Origin: Lachnospiraceae bacterium
GTDB taxonomy: Bacteria > Bacillota > Clostridia > Lachnospirales > Lachnospiraceae
Assembly: GCA_022768465.1 (NCBI GenBank)
Contig: JALELZ010000004.1
Coordinates: forward strand, 1 to 58,229
Direction: 5' to 3'
DNA: 58,229 nucleotides
The position numbers were made by a program, and so were the translations under genes. This document shows positions 1 to 8,793 of this stretch, piece after piece. The notes beneath the pieces were generated by a model. The model was given only the letters and a program-made list of their open reading frames with translations, did not search any database and was not told the origin of the DNA. Numbering within the stretch: the first letter of the stretch is position 1; each line of letters starts with the position of its first letter.

Positions 1-2
1 TT

Positions 3-161
3 ATTCTTGCGCTTCAACAGTTAAGGGAAGGTAATGCAGATTCCTTTGCGGATGGCATAGCAGATTGTTATCGTTACAATTTGAGTCGTATGAAGAAGCA
101 TATGGTAGAAAAACATAAATTTTATTATGTAGCTAATATTCTGGTTCCAGAAAAATATTAG
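3..161 (+). CDS. C-terminal fragment of an unidentified protein (cut by window edge)
   Basis: An open frame enters from the left edge and gives 52 residues before a TAG stop. The C-terminus is rich in basic and aromatic residues and ends in LVPEKY. I do not recognise the family, and no start is visible because the gene begins outside the window. It is the only plus-strand gene in the first 34 kb, and decayed sequence follows it, so it may be the last gene of a neighbouring accessory block. It could itself be a remnant. Confidence 0.4.
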   Translation: MLALQQLREGNADSFADGIADCYRYNLSRMKKHMVEKHKFYYVANILVPEKY

Positions 162-164
162 TTA

Positions 165-311
165 GTTATCAGGAATTCTGAGTTATCAGGAACTTGGTTT
201 GTAATCCTTTTTATTCCTTTTAGTTACAAAAATAAATTCCCGATAACTTTTTCTTATTCTTAATTTTCCCCAATGATGACATTTGAGAACAAGCAATGGA
301 TTCCTGATAAC
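165..311. repeat. GTTATCAGGAA repeats, two direct and one inverted
   Basis: The word GTTATCAGGAAT at 165-176 recurs as GTTATCAGGAAC at 182-193 and in inverted form at 300-311. A shorter inverted relative lies near 240. The block is just downstream of the truncated first CDS and has no convincing gene in it. It could be a mobile-element end or a relic. A short minus-strand frame near 315-365 may be a further gene scrap that I cannot assign. Confidence 0.4.
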
Positions 312-507
312 TTTTGGACTACTTTAATCCATAGATACGCTTTAAAACTTCATCATCAATCACTTGATATAGTTAACAACTGTTACCGCTTCTGCTTTTT
401 TAAAGGAAACTTTATATATTTCTGCCTGATAGATTGCCAGACAGGAAGAAGTTATCGAACACAACAAGCAGATGAAAGCGCATGTGTATCGGTATACAAA
501 AATGGCG

Positions 508-545
508 CGAAAAAGGGACACCGTAAAAACAGTGTCCCTTTTTCG
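508..545. terminator. Strong hairpin, terminator-like
   Basis: A perfect 14-bp stem (508-521 with 532-545) encloses a 10-base loop. The arms read cgaaaaagggacac and gtgtccctttttcg, so a T-run lies in the distal arm on either strand. Its form fits an intrinsic terminator able to act in both directions, insulating the decayed region from queA. Confidence 0.65.
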
Positions 546-663
546 TGCATGTTGCCTTAAACCCTTGCCCGTTTAGCCATCTGCCGTATTATTTTTTAGT
601 TTCCTTAATCGGCACCAGCTAAGCTGTCAGGTGTGTGTTTTCTTATACAAGCACCTCTCATGC

Positions 664-810
664 TTAGCCCATGTTTGCGAATCTTTCTACGGCTATTGTG
701 AAGTCTTGTATGGTTTTTTTCTGCGTCTCCGTGTTCTATTCCGTCTTTTATACAGTGTTTTATATGTCCCTCAAGTACTACATGTCCGACTTTATGCATT
801 GCCTCATTTT
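664..810 (-). pseudogene. CsoR/FrmR-type metal-sensing repressor remnant, truncated and frameshifted
   Basis: Read on the minus strand, the frame gives KVGHVVLEGHIKHCIKDG and then IEHGDAEK, the signature C-terminal half of CsoR-family copper or metal sensors, including the H-x3-C pair that supplies two metal ligands. Immediately after DAEK a run of seven A (complement of 714-720) needs six for the family reading to continue as TIQDFTIAVERFANMG and a stop at 664-666. The N-terminal 40 or so residues, including the first ligand cysteine, are absent and replaced by a stop. The gene is therefore both truncated and frameshifted. CsoR genes normally sit beside copper or metal efflux genes; none is visible here. 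Confidence 0.7.
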
Positions 811-860
811 TGCTCTCCCCTTACATAAAAACGATTGCAGCATTATATGGTTCTTAGAAT

Positions 861-2021
861 CTATTCTGTGTATATAAGCATAGCATCTCCGAAACTGAAA
901 AATCTATAGCGTTCTTTTACAGCTTCTTCATATGCTGACATTATATTTTCTTTTCCCGCAAGTGCGGATACAAGCATAACTAATGTTGATTCAGGAAGAT
1001 GGAAGTTTGTTATAAGACACTCTGTAAGCTTCCATTCGTAACCCGGATAGATAAATATAGATGTCCAGCTTCCGTTAGGCTCTAATCTATATTTCGGTAT
1101 ATATCTTCCGCTTCCGTCTGTTATAAAGCTAAGTCCTCTTCGTTCTTCCTTTTTGTATATACATGAGCTGCCGTCTTTTTCAGCTCTTTCTATTTGATTA
1201 AGTGCAGCTTTATATTCCTGATTCTCAACCGCGGCAGATTCAAGCGTTCTCGTAGATGTAGTGCCTACGGCAAATACTCTGTGCCCGGATTCAAGTGTAC
1301 TGTTTACTATATCTGCAGTTTCCTGTCCGACTATATAGTACTCGCTGTGCATGTGATGCTCTTCTATAACATCTACCTTGACAGGTCTGAAGGTTCCGAG
1401 TCCTACATGAAGTGTAACTCTTGCTATCTTCACTCCCATAGCTTCTATTTCGCTCAAAAGCTCCTTCGTGAAATGAAGCCCCGCCGTAGGTGCTGCTGCC
1501 GATCCGTCATGCTCGGCATACACTGTCTGATAGCGATTTTTATCCTGAAGCTTATGTGTTATATAAGGCGGCAGAGGCATTTCTCCGAGCTTATCGAGCA
1601 CTTCCTCAAAAATACCCTCATACTCGAATTTTACAAGTCTGTTGCCATCTTCGATTACATCGGTTATCTCCGCCTTTAAGAGTCCATCCCCAAATTGGAC
1701 TCTGGCACCGTTTTTAAGCTTCTTCCCCGGCCTTACAAGACATTCCCAGATATCACCTGCTCTTCTTTTGAGAAGCAGTATCTCAACATGAGCGCCTGTA
1801 TCCTCCTTAAAGCCTAAAAGTCTCGCAGGTATTACCTTCGTATCATTAATAACAAGACAATCTCCCTCTGACAGATATTCCTTTATCTCTCTGAAATGTC
1901 TGTGTTCGGTTTCTCCTGTTTTTTTATTAAGCACCAGAAGCCTTGACGAGCTTCTGTCCTCCAGAGGATCTTGTGCTATAAGTTCCTCCGGAAGATAATA
2001 ATTAAAATCACTGAGCTTCAT
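861..2021 (-). CDS. queA: S-adenosylmethionine:tRNA ribosyltransferase-isomerase
   Basis: QueA transfers and isomerises the ribosyl group of SAM onto 7-aminomethyl-7-deazaguanine in tRNA, the penultimate step of queuosine synthesis. The family signatures are plain: the N-terminal [12 protein letters not shown], then [14 protein letters not shown], and the C-terminal [12 protein letters not shown]. At 386 residues it is longer than the usual 340-350; the extra sequence lies at about residues 265-310, between [10 protein letters not shown] and the IFIYPGY motif. An AAGGAG site precedes the ATG. It is the last gene of a unit led by the upstream membrane protein, 14 bases away. Confidence 0.95.
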   Translation of the reverse strand: MKLSDFNYYLPEELIAQDPLEDRSSSRLLVLNKKTGETEHRHFREIKEYLSEGDCLVINDTKVIPARLLGFKEDTGAHVEILLLKRRAGDIWECLVRPGKKLKNGARVQFGDGLLKAEITDVIEDGNRLVKFEYEGIFEEVLDKLGEMPLPPYITHKLQDKNRYQTVYAEHDGSAAAPTAGLHFTKELLSEIEAMGVKIARVTLHVGLGTFRPVKVDVIEEHHMHSEYYIVGQETADIVNSTLESGHRVFAVGTTSTRTLESAAVENQEYKAALNQIERAEKDGSSCIYKKEERRGLSFITDGSGRYIPKYRLEPNGSWTSIFIYPGYEWKLTECLITNFHLPESTLVMLVSALAGKENIMSAYEEAVKERYRFFSFGDAMLIYTE

Positions 2022-2035
2022 TGCTCTTCTCCTTT

Positions 2036-3100
2036 TTACTGAGCTGCTGTCTCAGCTGCATCTGTGTTTTCGGTATCTGCAGTATCACTGCCTTCATCCG
2101 CAGCTGTTTCGTAAACATCTTCAGCTCCTTCGGAGGCTTCTATCGATGCCGCCTGCGCGGCTTCTGACTCTATGGTTTTAAGAGTGTCATCATCAACAAG
2201 CACCGAATCCTCAGGATTAAGGAAAACATCTACCTGCTGATCCGCATCCACCTCAAGATTAGACTCCTTATATATTTCACCGTTTAAAAAAGAAGTATAT
2301 ATAAGTGCAATGGTGCTGTTTGAATCAAGCGCCTCTTTAAGCTTTGCATCTGTATCAGATATCAATCCGGCAGCAAATGGTTTATCCATAAGCTTTTCCG
2401 CATAGTCTAATTTATCTTTAACCAGGTTTTCTTCAAATGAATATGTTCCGTCTGCATTTGCTCGCGCAAAGAAATACATGATGCCCGGTGCCATAGTATC
2501 GGTTCTTCTGAAGTCAATGATATATGTTACCAGACAAAATGTTTCATTTGCTTCCACGCCCGGTGCTGTATATACCTTGATGTCATTGAAGCCCTGGATC
2601 CAGGAGGCCTGAGCTCTCAGTTTTTTCTCAAAGGCATCGTTGGCAGCAGTGTCATTTCTTCCGAAAAGCGTATAGAGCCTGCTGCTGTCGCTTTTAAGTC
2701 TTGCATCAAAGTAATTTGCGGCAAGTTCATTGATCTCAGGAACGGCACACTCTGTAAAGCTGTCATCTTCCTCCTCTGCAAGCCTTGCCTCCTCTGCAAG
2801 AGACTGTGCTTCGGCTTCGCTTGCTGCTATAGACGCTTCAAGCTGTGCCTGCGCCTCGGCTGCAGCTCTTTTTTTATTTACAGTCAAAACAACAGCAATA
2901 ACTACCAATACGGCAATGACAATAAGTCCTATTGTCACGAAGCGTTTTTTTCCTTCCTCATCATCCGGATAATGCTTTATACCCGGATCATTATTAACTT
3001 CGCGTCCGCTGTTTCTTGCCTTGTCGACATTTTCCTGTGATTCTTTAAGAGCCTCTTCAGCCTCTTCGAGCGAATCAAATCTTATATCACGCTTACTCAA
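2036..3100 (-). CDS. Single-pass membrane protein with extracytoplasmic domain
   Basis: The 354-residue product has an acidic cytoplasmic N-terminus, one strong transmembrane segment at about 54-74, and a long Ala/Glu-rich, probably coiled segment (about 76-110). A folded domain of about 150 residues follows, and then an acidic, Ala/Thr-rich low-complexity tail. The order implies a type II-like anchor with the bulk outside the cell. The folded part ([17 protein letters not shown] onward) could be an NTF2/SnoaL-like fold, but that is only an impression. It lies between the D,D-carboxypeptidase (6 bases upstream) and queA, so it is probably co-transcribed with an envelope gene. Function unknown. 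Confidence 0.75.
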   Translation of the reverse strand: MSKRDIRFDSLEEAEEALKESQENVDKARNSGREVNNDPGIKHYPDDEEGKKRFVTIGLIVIAVLVVIAVVLTVNKKRAAAEAQAQLEASIAASEAEAQSLAEEARLAEEEDDSFTECAVPEINELAANYFDARLKSDSSRLYTLFGRNDTAANDAFEKKLRAQASWIQGFNDIKVYTAPGVEANETFCLVTYIIDFRRTDTMAPGIMYFFARANADGTYSFEENLVKDKLDYAEKLMDKPFAAGLISDTDAKLKEALDSNSTIALIYTSFLNGEIYKESNLEVDADQQVDVFLNPEDSVLVDDDTLKTIESEAAQAASIEASEGAEDVYETAADEGSDTADTENTDAAETAAQ

Positions 3101-3106
3101 TTGGCA

Positions 3107-4651
3107 TTAACCTACCTTTTTCACATAAACACCGTTCGCATCCACCTGATACTTATTGTCTATTGTAGTATTTCTGGCCATCGTTCCGTCATTCTGCATA
3201 TAATATGACTTTCCGTCCTGTGCAACCCATTTATTCTTTACCATAGCTCCATTTTCAGGATTGAAGTAATAAACAGAACCGTTTGTAAATGACTTCCAGC
3301 CTGTGCACATGATGCCAGTTCCGTCGAAGAAATATGAGCTTCCGTTAACATCAAGCCACTCATTTGCGCAATAGCTTCCGTTTGCCTTCTTGTACTTATA
3401 GTGTCCGTCTGATGTCTTTTCCCATGCTCCGCCAGCGTTGTTGTTTACAGCCGCTGCACTGTTTGTGCCTGTAGCTGTGAGCTTTGTACCATACTCATAA
3501 AGTGCTCTTGCATCCTTAAACTGATTAGGTGAGCTGGCCTTAAATACGACTGCAACAAGCTCTCTGCCGTTAATAGTTGCAGCAGAAGCAAGACAGCTTC
3601 CTGCCTTTGATGTATAGCCTGTCTTTCCTCCGATATAGCCTGTAAGAGCATCTGTTCCGCCTTTTACGAACTTGCAGGTATTTGTTATCGTAAGCTCTCC
3701 TCTATTGGCAGTCTTAGGAAGCTTGTAGCTGTATTTCTGGCTGATGGTCCTTACTGTATCATTTGCTAATGCAGCTCTTGTTATAAGAGCCATATCACGA
3801 ACTGTTGTGTAATGGTTTGAATTGTTAAGTCCGCTGGCATTTTCAAAATGAGTATTTGTGCAGCCAAGCTCTGCTGCCTTCTGATTCATGAGTGCTGCAA
3901 AGTTTGAAGCAGAGCCTGACACGCTCTCTCCTAAAGCATTTGCAACCTCGCATGCAGATCTGAGTAATACCGCATGAAGAGCGTCATTTACAGACATCGT
4001 ATCCCCTGCCTTCATGCCTGCAGTAGTAGCACCGCTCTCAAGTCCGTTTACTGCAGATGAATTGAATTTAACAGTATCCGTAAGATTTAACTTCTCTGCT
4101 GCAAGCAATGAAGTCATAAGCTTGGTCGTAGATGCAGGATAAAGCTTCTCATCTGCATTCTTCTCGAAAAGTATCTGTCCTGTTGCTGCATCCATAAGTA
4201 TAGCTGCCTCTGCGGTTACAGATGGCTTTGCTATGCTCTGATCTATCGTAATCTGTGATGAAGTCTGTGTATTTGTGTTTGTATTTGTGTTAGATGGTGC
4301 AGCAGTGCTTCCCTGCTGAGTTGTATTCTGTGTTAAGCTTCCGCCACCCGGTCCGATAGTGCTTATATGGTCTGTTGCATTAAGGCTTGTTGCTGCATTG
4401 TAGACAAAAACACCGTTTTCGTTGAGCGGCTTTGTCTCAGTCGGGCCTGTCTGGCTGATGACATTATTGCCTGAATTAGGTGAGTAGATAATATTTGTGC
4501 CGGATTTTGTTATGCCGTTCTGTGAGCTGCTTACTGAAGTATTATCTCCCGGTGCATTTGCTACCTCAACAGTGTCTGCAAATGCAGTCTGGCTCATGAG
4601 CATTGAACCCATAACAGCTATTGCCGCAATACGGCTGATTTTCTTTATCAT
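3107..4651 (-). CDS. Secreted D-alanyl-D-alanine carboxypeptidase (S11) with wall-binding repeats
   Basis: A signal peptide (about 1-25, ending AFA) is followed by a Ser/Thr/Asn-rich linker with an NT repeat at 121-130. The S11 peptidase domain comes next, then three cell-wall/choline-binding type repeats near the C-terminus (GWKSF...YYFNPENG and relatives). Catalytic motifs are S174-T-T-K177 and K343-T-G345. The second motif, normally S-x-N, reads S232-A-C234, so the conserved Asn is replaced by Cys. The enzyme would trim the terminal D-Ala of peptidoglycan pentapeptides while bound to the wall. Its ATG overlaps the ftsH stop as ATGA, which shows translational coupling. Confidence 0.88.
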   Translation of the reverse strand: MIKKISRIAAIAVMGSMLMSQTAFADTVEVANAPGDNTSVSSSQNGITKSGTNIIYSPNSGNNVISQTGPTETKPLNENGVFVYNAATSLNATDHISTIGPGGGSLTQNTTQQGSTAAPSNTNTNTNTQTSSQITIDQSIAKPSVTAEAAILMDAATGQILFEKNADEKLYPASTTKLMTSLLAAEKLNLTDTVKFNSSAVNGLESGATTAGMKAGDTMSVNDALHAVLLRSACEVANALGESVSGSASNFAALMNQKAAELGCTNTHFENASGLNNSNHYTTVRDMALITRAALANDTVRTISQKYSYKLPKTANRGELTITNTCKFVKGGTDALTGYIGGKTGYTSKAGSCLASAATINGRELVAVVFKASSPNQFKDARALYEYGTKLTATGTNSAAAVNNNAGGAWEKTSDGHYKYKKANGSYCANEWLDVNGSSYFFDGTGIMCTGWKSFTNGSVYYFNPENGAMVKNKWVAQDGKSYYMQNDGTMARNTTIDNKYQVDANGVYVKKVG

Positions 4652-6894
4652 TTCTTATTCTCCTCATTATTCAAATCAGACTGACCCGGTAAATGTATAT
4701 GAGCCTCTCTCATCGCATCTTCCCAGCTGTCCTTTTTCTTTGTTTCTTTATCTTCAGCAGATCTGTGTTCAGCTTTGCTTTTTGAAGCAGTTTCATAAAG
4801 CTCGTGTGCACTCTCTGCTGCATTAACATTTATACTATCGCTCCTTACTGCTGAAGCTTCACCGGTTCTGATATCATTGCCGTCTGCTGTATCAGTATCT
4901 GCATTGATATTTGCATCAATATCAGCAGCTCCTGCAGCATCGGTATTCTTAGGTTCCGGCTCATCCACGTATGTATTTAAGGATGACGATGTCATATTTA
5001 TCTCATCATCCTGATCGCCTGATCCGTTCCTTACCTTCCCGAGTATATCCATGAATTCTTTTCCGGTTATCGTTTCTTTTTCTATAAGATAGGCAGCTAT
5101 CTTATGGAGGGCTTCCATGTTCTCACTCAGTATGCGCTTGGATTCCGCATATGCCTTATCAAGCATAAGCTTGACTTCATTATCTATCTCTGTAGCTGTC
5201 TGCTCTCCGCACTCAAGAACATTTCTTCCTGAAAGATACATGTCCTGCACTCTGGCTAGTCCCATGAGACCGAACTTCTCGCTCATTCCGTATCTTGTTA
5301 TCATATTACGGGCGAGATCGGTGGCCTTTTCAATATCGTTTGAAGCTCCGGTCGTAACTGAATCGAATATAAGCTCCTCCGCAGCTCTTCCTCCGAGAGT
5401 TGTGACAAGCATTGCCTCAAGCTCTTTCTTGGTGTTGAGATACTTTTCCTCTTCAGGAACCTGCATAACATAGCCGAGTGCGCCCATAGTTCTCGGAACT
5501 ATTGTTATCTTCTGAACCGGCTCAGCATCCTTCTGAACAGCAGCTATAAGTGCATGTCCTACCTCGTGGTAAGAAACTATACGTCTTTCCTCCTGAGAAA
5601 GTATCCTGTCCTTCTTTTCCTTACCGACAAGCACGACCTCAACCGCCTCAAACAGATCCTTCTGGCTTACAGCCTTTCGTCCGTTCTTGACAGCCGTTAT
5701 CGCAGCCTCATTCATCATGTTGGCAAGGTCAGCTCCGACAGCACCGCTGGTAGCAAGACCTATTTCCTCAAAGTCAACTGTCTCATCAAGCTTAACTCCC
5801 TTGGAATGAACCTTGAGAATGTTAATTCTTCCCTTAAGATCAGGCTTCTCAACTATAACTCTTCTGTCGAAACGTCCCGGTCTTAACAGTGCCGGATCAA
5901 GTATCTCCGGTCTGTTTGTAGCTCCGAGCACCATAATGCCGGTTCCCGGATCGAATCCGTCCATCTCCGAAAGCAGCTGATTAAGAGTCTGTTCCCTCTC
6001 GTCATTTCCGCCGCCGTATCTTGAGTCTCTGGATTTACCTATAGCATCTATCTCATCAATAAACACGATGCACGGCGCCACAGCATTTGCCTGCTTAAAG
6101 AGATCTCTTACTCTCGAAGCACCAACACCCACAAACATTTCCACGAAATCAGAACCTGTAAGTGAGAAAAACGGAACCTTTGCTTCTCCTGCAACAGCCT
6201 TTGCAAGGAGTGTTTTACCGGTTCCCGGAGGCCCCACAAGAAGAGCTCCTTTAGGAAGCTTGGCACCTATGCTCTTATACTTGGCAGGATCATGAAGGAA
6301 ATCCACTATCTCTACAAGAGATTCCTTAGCCTCGTCCTCTCCGGCAACATCTGAAAATGTTACTCCGGTCGACTTCTGCATATAGACCTTGGCATTGGAT
6401 TTGCCGACTCCCATTACTCCGCCGCCACCGCCGCCCATGCGTCTCATCATGAAGCTCATGAACATAAATATACATGCAAACGGAAGCACAACTCCTATAA
6501 TGATATCCCAGAAAAATCCGCTTGAATCCGGCTTATCCTTATATATCGTAATGCCGTGATCTAAAAGCATCTGTGTGCGCCCCGGGTCATCCATAATATA
6601 AGTATAATAGCTTATAAGCGGTGAATAATCCTCCGCGTCCTTCTTTGTAACTATCAAAATCTTGCTGTTATTGACATGTACAGATTCAACCTCATTCTTT
6701 TCAACCATGTCATAGAAGGTATCATAGGATACTTCCTTGGTTGATTTATCCTGAATGAGCGCTCTGCCGTAATTCATTATAAAAAATGCAATGCATCCTA
6801 CCGTGAACAGCATAAGCAGACTTTGTATAAGCTCCGGTCCGTTGTTCCGGTTCTTTCTGCCGTTGTTTTTGTTATCTGATTGATTAATACTCAT
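4648..6894 (-). CDS. ftsH: Membrane AAA+ zinc metalloprotease FtsH
   Basis: FtsH degrades misfolded membrane and regulatory proteins using ATP. Two transmembrane segments (about 24-41 and 128-149) flank a small extracytoplasmic domain. Then come a Gly-rich linker, Walker A GPPGTGKT at 221-228, Walker B with FIDEID around 278-283, the arginine-finger region GRFDRR at 340-345, and the zinc site HEVGH at 443-447. At 748 residues it is longer than the usual 610-650; the excess is an acidic, Asp/Ala-rich C-terminal tail of roughly 110 residues of low complexity. The stop overlaps the following carboxypeptidase start. Confidence 0.96.
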   Translation of the reverse strand: MSINQSDNKNNGRKNRNNGPELIQSLLMLFTVGCIAFFIMNYGRALIQDKSTKEVSYDTFYDMVEKNEVESVHVNNSKILIVTKKDAEDYSPLISYYTYIMDDPGRTQMLLDHGITIYKDKPDSSGFFWDIIIGVVLPFACIFMFMSFMMRRMGGGGGGVMGVGKSNAKVYMQKSTGVTFSDVAGEDEAKESLVEIVDFLHDPAKYKSIGAKLPKGALLVGPPGTGKTLLAKAVAGEAKVPFFSLTGSDFVEMFVGVGASRVRDLFKQANAVAPCIVFIDEIDAIGKSRDSRYGGGNDEREQTLNQLLSEMDGFDPGTGIMVLGATNRPEILDPALLRPGRFDRRVIVEKPDLKGRINILKVHSKGVKLDETVDFEEIGLATSGAVGADLANMMNEAAITAVKNGRKAVSQKDLFEAVEVVLVGKEKKDRILSQEERRIVSYHEVGHALIAAVQKDAEPVQKITIVPRTMGALGYVMQVPEEEKYLNTKKELEAMLVTTLGGRAAEELIFDSVTTGASNDIEKATDLARNMITRYGMSEKFGLMGLARVQDMYLSGRNVLECGEQTATEIDNEVKLMLDKAYAESKRILSENMEALHKIAAYLIEKETITGKEFMDILGKVRNGSGDQDDEINMTSSSLNTYVDEPEPKNTDAAGAADIDANINADTDTADGNDIRTGEASAVRSDSINVNAAESAHELYETASKSKAEHRSAEDKETKKKDSWEDAMREAHIHLPGQSDLNNEENKK

Positions 6895-6962
6895 TAAACT
6901 GTAACCTTTTACGTAATTTTAGTTATTTTTCGTCAAATACTAATTTTAACATACTAAAGTAT

Positions 6963-7493
6963 TTAATTCCATATATTGCCGAACTGTTTTTTGATGACAG
7001 GTGACAGCCTCTTTAGAAGCTCAGCTCCTAAAGCACCTACAAACAAACCGGATAAAATACCGCTGAGCATAAGGACCGGAAGATATAAAAAAACATAAGA
7101 ATTTGTAACTATAGCAGCTGCAGCAAGCTGTCCGACATTATGCATAACACCTCCGATGCAGCTCACTCCGAAAATGCTGAAATGTCCGCTCTTTTTTAAT
7201 AGAACCATAGCTGTCATGCTGAATGAAAGTCCAAATGCCGAATAAAGTATTGAAAACAGATTTCCGAACATAAAGCCCGAAAGCAATATTCTCATTATAT
7301 TAACTATAAGCGCCGGCACTGCGCCGCAACTATAAAGGAGCAATAAGGTGACTATATTGGGCAGACCGATTTTCGCTCCCGGTATGCCTATATTTATCGG
7401 AAGAACAGACTCGATATATGAAAGCACTAATCCCGCAGCAAGCGTCAGCGCACAGAAAACTGTTTTTTTAGTAATATCAGAACGATTATTCAT
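6963..7493 (-). CDS. Gx transporter family / heptaprenyl diphosphate synthase component I-like membrane protein
   Basis: This 176-residue, five-to-six-helix hydrophobic protein carries the family pattern PGAKIGLPNIVTLL near residue 40 and GGVMHNVGQLAAA around 112-124. Members are annotated as Gx transporters or heptaprenyl diphosphate synthase component I, and resemble substrate-binding S components of ECF transporters. The substrate is not established. No ECF ATPase or polyprenyl synthase gene is next to it here. It sits upstream of ftsH with a 68-base gap, which contains a weak AT-rich hairpin (6935-6964) at the gene end. Confidence 0.8.
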   Translation of the reverse strand: MNNRSDITKKTVFCALTLAAGLVLSYIESVLPINIGIPGAKIGLPNIVTLLLLYSCGAVPALIVNIMRILLSGFMFGNLFSILYSAFGLSFSMTAMVLLKKSGHFSIFGVSCIGGVMHNVGQLAAAAIVTNSYVFLYLPVLMLSGILSGLFVGALGAELLKRLSPVIKKQFGNIWN

Positions 7494-7577
7494 AGAGATG
7501 ATTATAGCACATAAGACATCATTGATTTAGAATATCAATCAAGTTGTAATAAAATTTATTGTTTAAAATAAGAAAAG

Positions 7578-7609
7578 CTGCTGCACAGCCATTTAAGCCA
7601 TACAGCAGC
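7578..7609 (-). terminator. Intrinsic terminator after the cold-shock gene
   Basis: On the minus strand a GCTGCTG/CAGCAGC stem with a GGC-rich loop is followed directly by TTTTCTTATTTT. It lies 90 bases past the cold-shock gene stop and ends that single-gene transcript before the Gx gene. Confidence 0.75.
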
Positions 7610-7698
7610 ATTCGTAATCTTACAGTAAGTTTTGCCAATTGATTTATACCATAATGCCCATTATATAAATAAATGATTGAACAAAATCGTAGTGAAGA

Positions 7699-7896
7699 TC
7701 AGATTCTGGTTACACCTGTTGCCTGAGGTCCCTTGCTTCCCTCTGTTATCTCAAACTCAACAGCCTGACCGTCTTCAAGTGTTTTGAAGCCCTCCATTAC
7801 AAGTCCTGAGTAATGAACGAAAACGTCGTTGCCGTCCTCTGTTGAGATAAAACCGTAACCCTTCTGGTTGTTAAACCATTTAACTGTGCCTTTCAT
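7699..7896 (-). CDS. Cold-shock domain RNA/DNA-binding protein
   Basis: The 65-residue protein is a single cold-shock domain with the two nucleic-acid binding motifs KGYGFI (12-17) and VFVHY (25-29) on the OB-fold surface. Such proteins melt RNA secondary structure and aid translation in the cold or during growth transitions. An AGGAGG site is placed just before the ATG. It is a stand-alone gene with its own promoter and terminator. Confidence 0.95.
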   Translation of the reverse strand: MKGTVKWFNNQKGYGFISTEDGNDVFVHYSGLVMEGFKTLEDGQAVEFEITEGSKGPQATGVTRI

Positions 7897-7946
7897 AGTG
7901 CCTCCTGTTGCTATTTGTTAGCGTCAATATTTATAACGCTATATAG

Positions 7947-7975
7947 AAAGTATCATCATATTTAGGCAATGTCAA
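7947..7975 (-). promoter_or_regulatory. Promoter of the cold-shock gene
   Basis: TTGACA at 7970-7975 is separated by 17 bases from TACTTT at 7947-7952, read on the minus strand. The start of transcription is predicted near 7940. A 6-bp stem (7919-7924 with 7936-7941, TAGCGT/ACGCTA) would then form at the very 5' end of the short leader, ahead of the ribosome binding site. Confidence 0.6.
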
Positions 7976-8224
7976 CCATTTTTACATTTTATTTCGTGTT
8001 TTATTTATACAAAATATCCAAAGTGTGTGTTTTTGTTATTACCTCAATTATCATCAACTCTCGCCTTCACATATAAGTATTAAGATATGACTTATATAAA
8101 CATAAAGTATGCAGACAAGGCTTATGATAACATAAAAATCCCCAATGTACTCGTAAGCTGCGAATACATCAGAGATCTTAAATTCATTTTATTAAGGATA
8201 AATTATCCGGTAGAAGCTAAGCTA
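7976..8224. other. Intergenic region without a convincing gene
   Basis: The stretch between the cold-shock promoter and the SEC-C gene is AT-rich. A small plus-strand frame starting at 8087 has no ribosome binding site and runs into the SEC-C coding region on the other strand, so I do not call it. A short GGATAA/TTATCC hairpin (8196-8208) may be a weak terminator for the SEC-C gene. Confidence 0.5.
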
Positions 8225-8737
8225 TTATGCGTTCTTGCCGCAACACTTCTTGTACTTCTTGCCGCTTCCGCACGGACATGGGTCATTAGGATAAACCTTC
8301 TTACCCTCTCTCTTAACTGTTCCTGAGATCTTATTGTTGTGATAAAGCTCCTTTCTCTTCTCCTCTGAAAGGATAGCGTCCCACTCAGGAAGCTCATAGA
8401 GCCAGTTTGCCTTTGCGCCTACCATGTTATAGTAAAGCATCTCAGGGTCGATCTCTATCTTTAATACAGTGCTCTCATCCATAGTATCGATAGGGTTGTG
8501 ATATCCCTTAAGAGAATCATCAATACCATCAATGAAGCCTGTCATGATCTCGATATCTGTACCGAACTCAGCTGCAAGCTTTCCGATAGTTCCCTCGTAA
8601 ACCTTTGCAGGATCCTTGAGTATGCGCTCATAGATGCCCTTTTCAATAGCAAAGTATGTGTTCCAAAGCTGATCTCTCTGCTTTGCATCCAGCACATCGC
8701 CGTATGCCTTTGTTCTCCACTGCTCCAATAATGTCAT
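8225..8737 (-). CDS. SEC-C metal-binding motif protein
   Basis: The 170-residue protein ends in a textbook SEC-C zinc motif, [18 protein letters not shown], the same module found at the SecA C-terminus. The first 130 residues form an alpha-helical domain without recognised motifs. SEC-C motifs bind zinc and often contact SecB or ribosomes; the role of this stand-alone form is not known. An AGGAGAG site precedes the ATG. It stands between the cold-shock gene and the end of the long glycan operon. Confidence 0.85.
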   Translation of the reverse strand: MTLLEQWRTKAYGDVLDAKQRDQLWNTYFAIEKGIYERILKDPAKVYEGTIGKLAAEFGTDIEIMTGFIDGIDDSLKGYHNPIDTMDESTVLKIEIDPEMLYYNMVGAKANWLYELPEWDAILSEEKRKELYHNNKISGTVKREGKKVYPNDPCPCGSGKKYKKCCGKNA

Positions 8738-8793
8738 TTATATGTCTCTCCTTATTGTAGATCAAATTTAATCTATATATTATAAATGATTTA

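Noticed and set aside
273-560. A 95-residue plus-strand frame near the left edge.
   Set aside because: No ribosome site, no recognisable domain, and it reads through the strong terminator-like hairpin.
8087-8326. A plus-strand frame upstream of and into the SEC-C gene.
   Set aside because: No ribosome site, and its second half is the complement of conserved SEC-C coding sequence.
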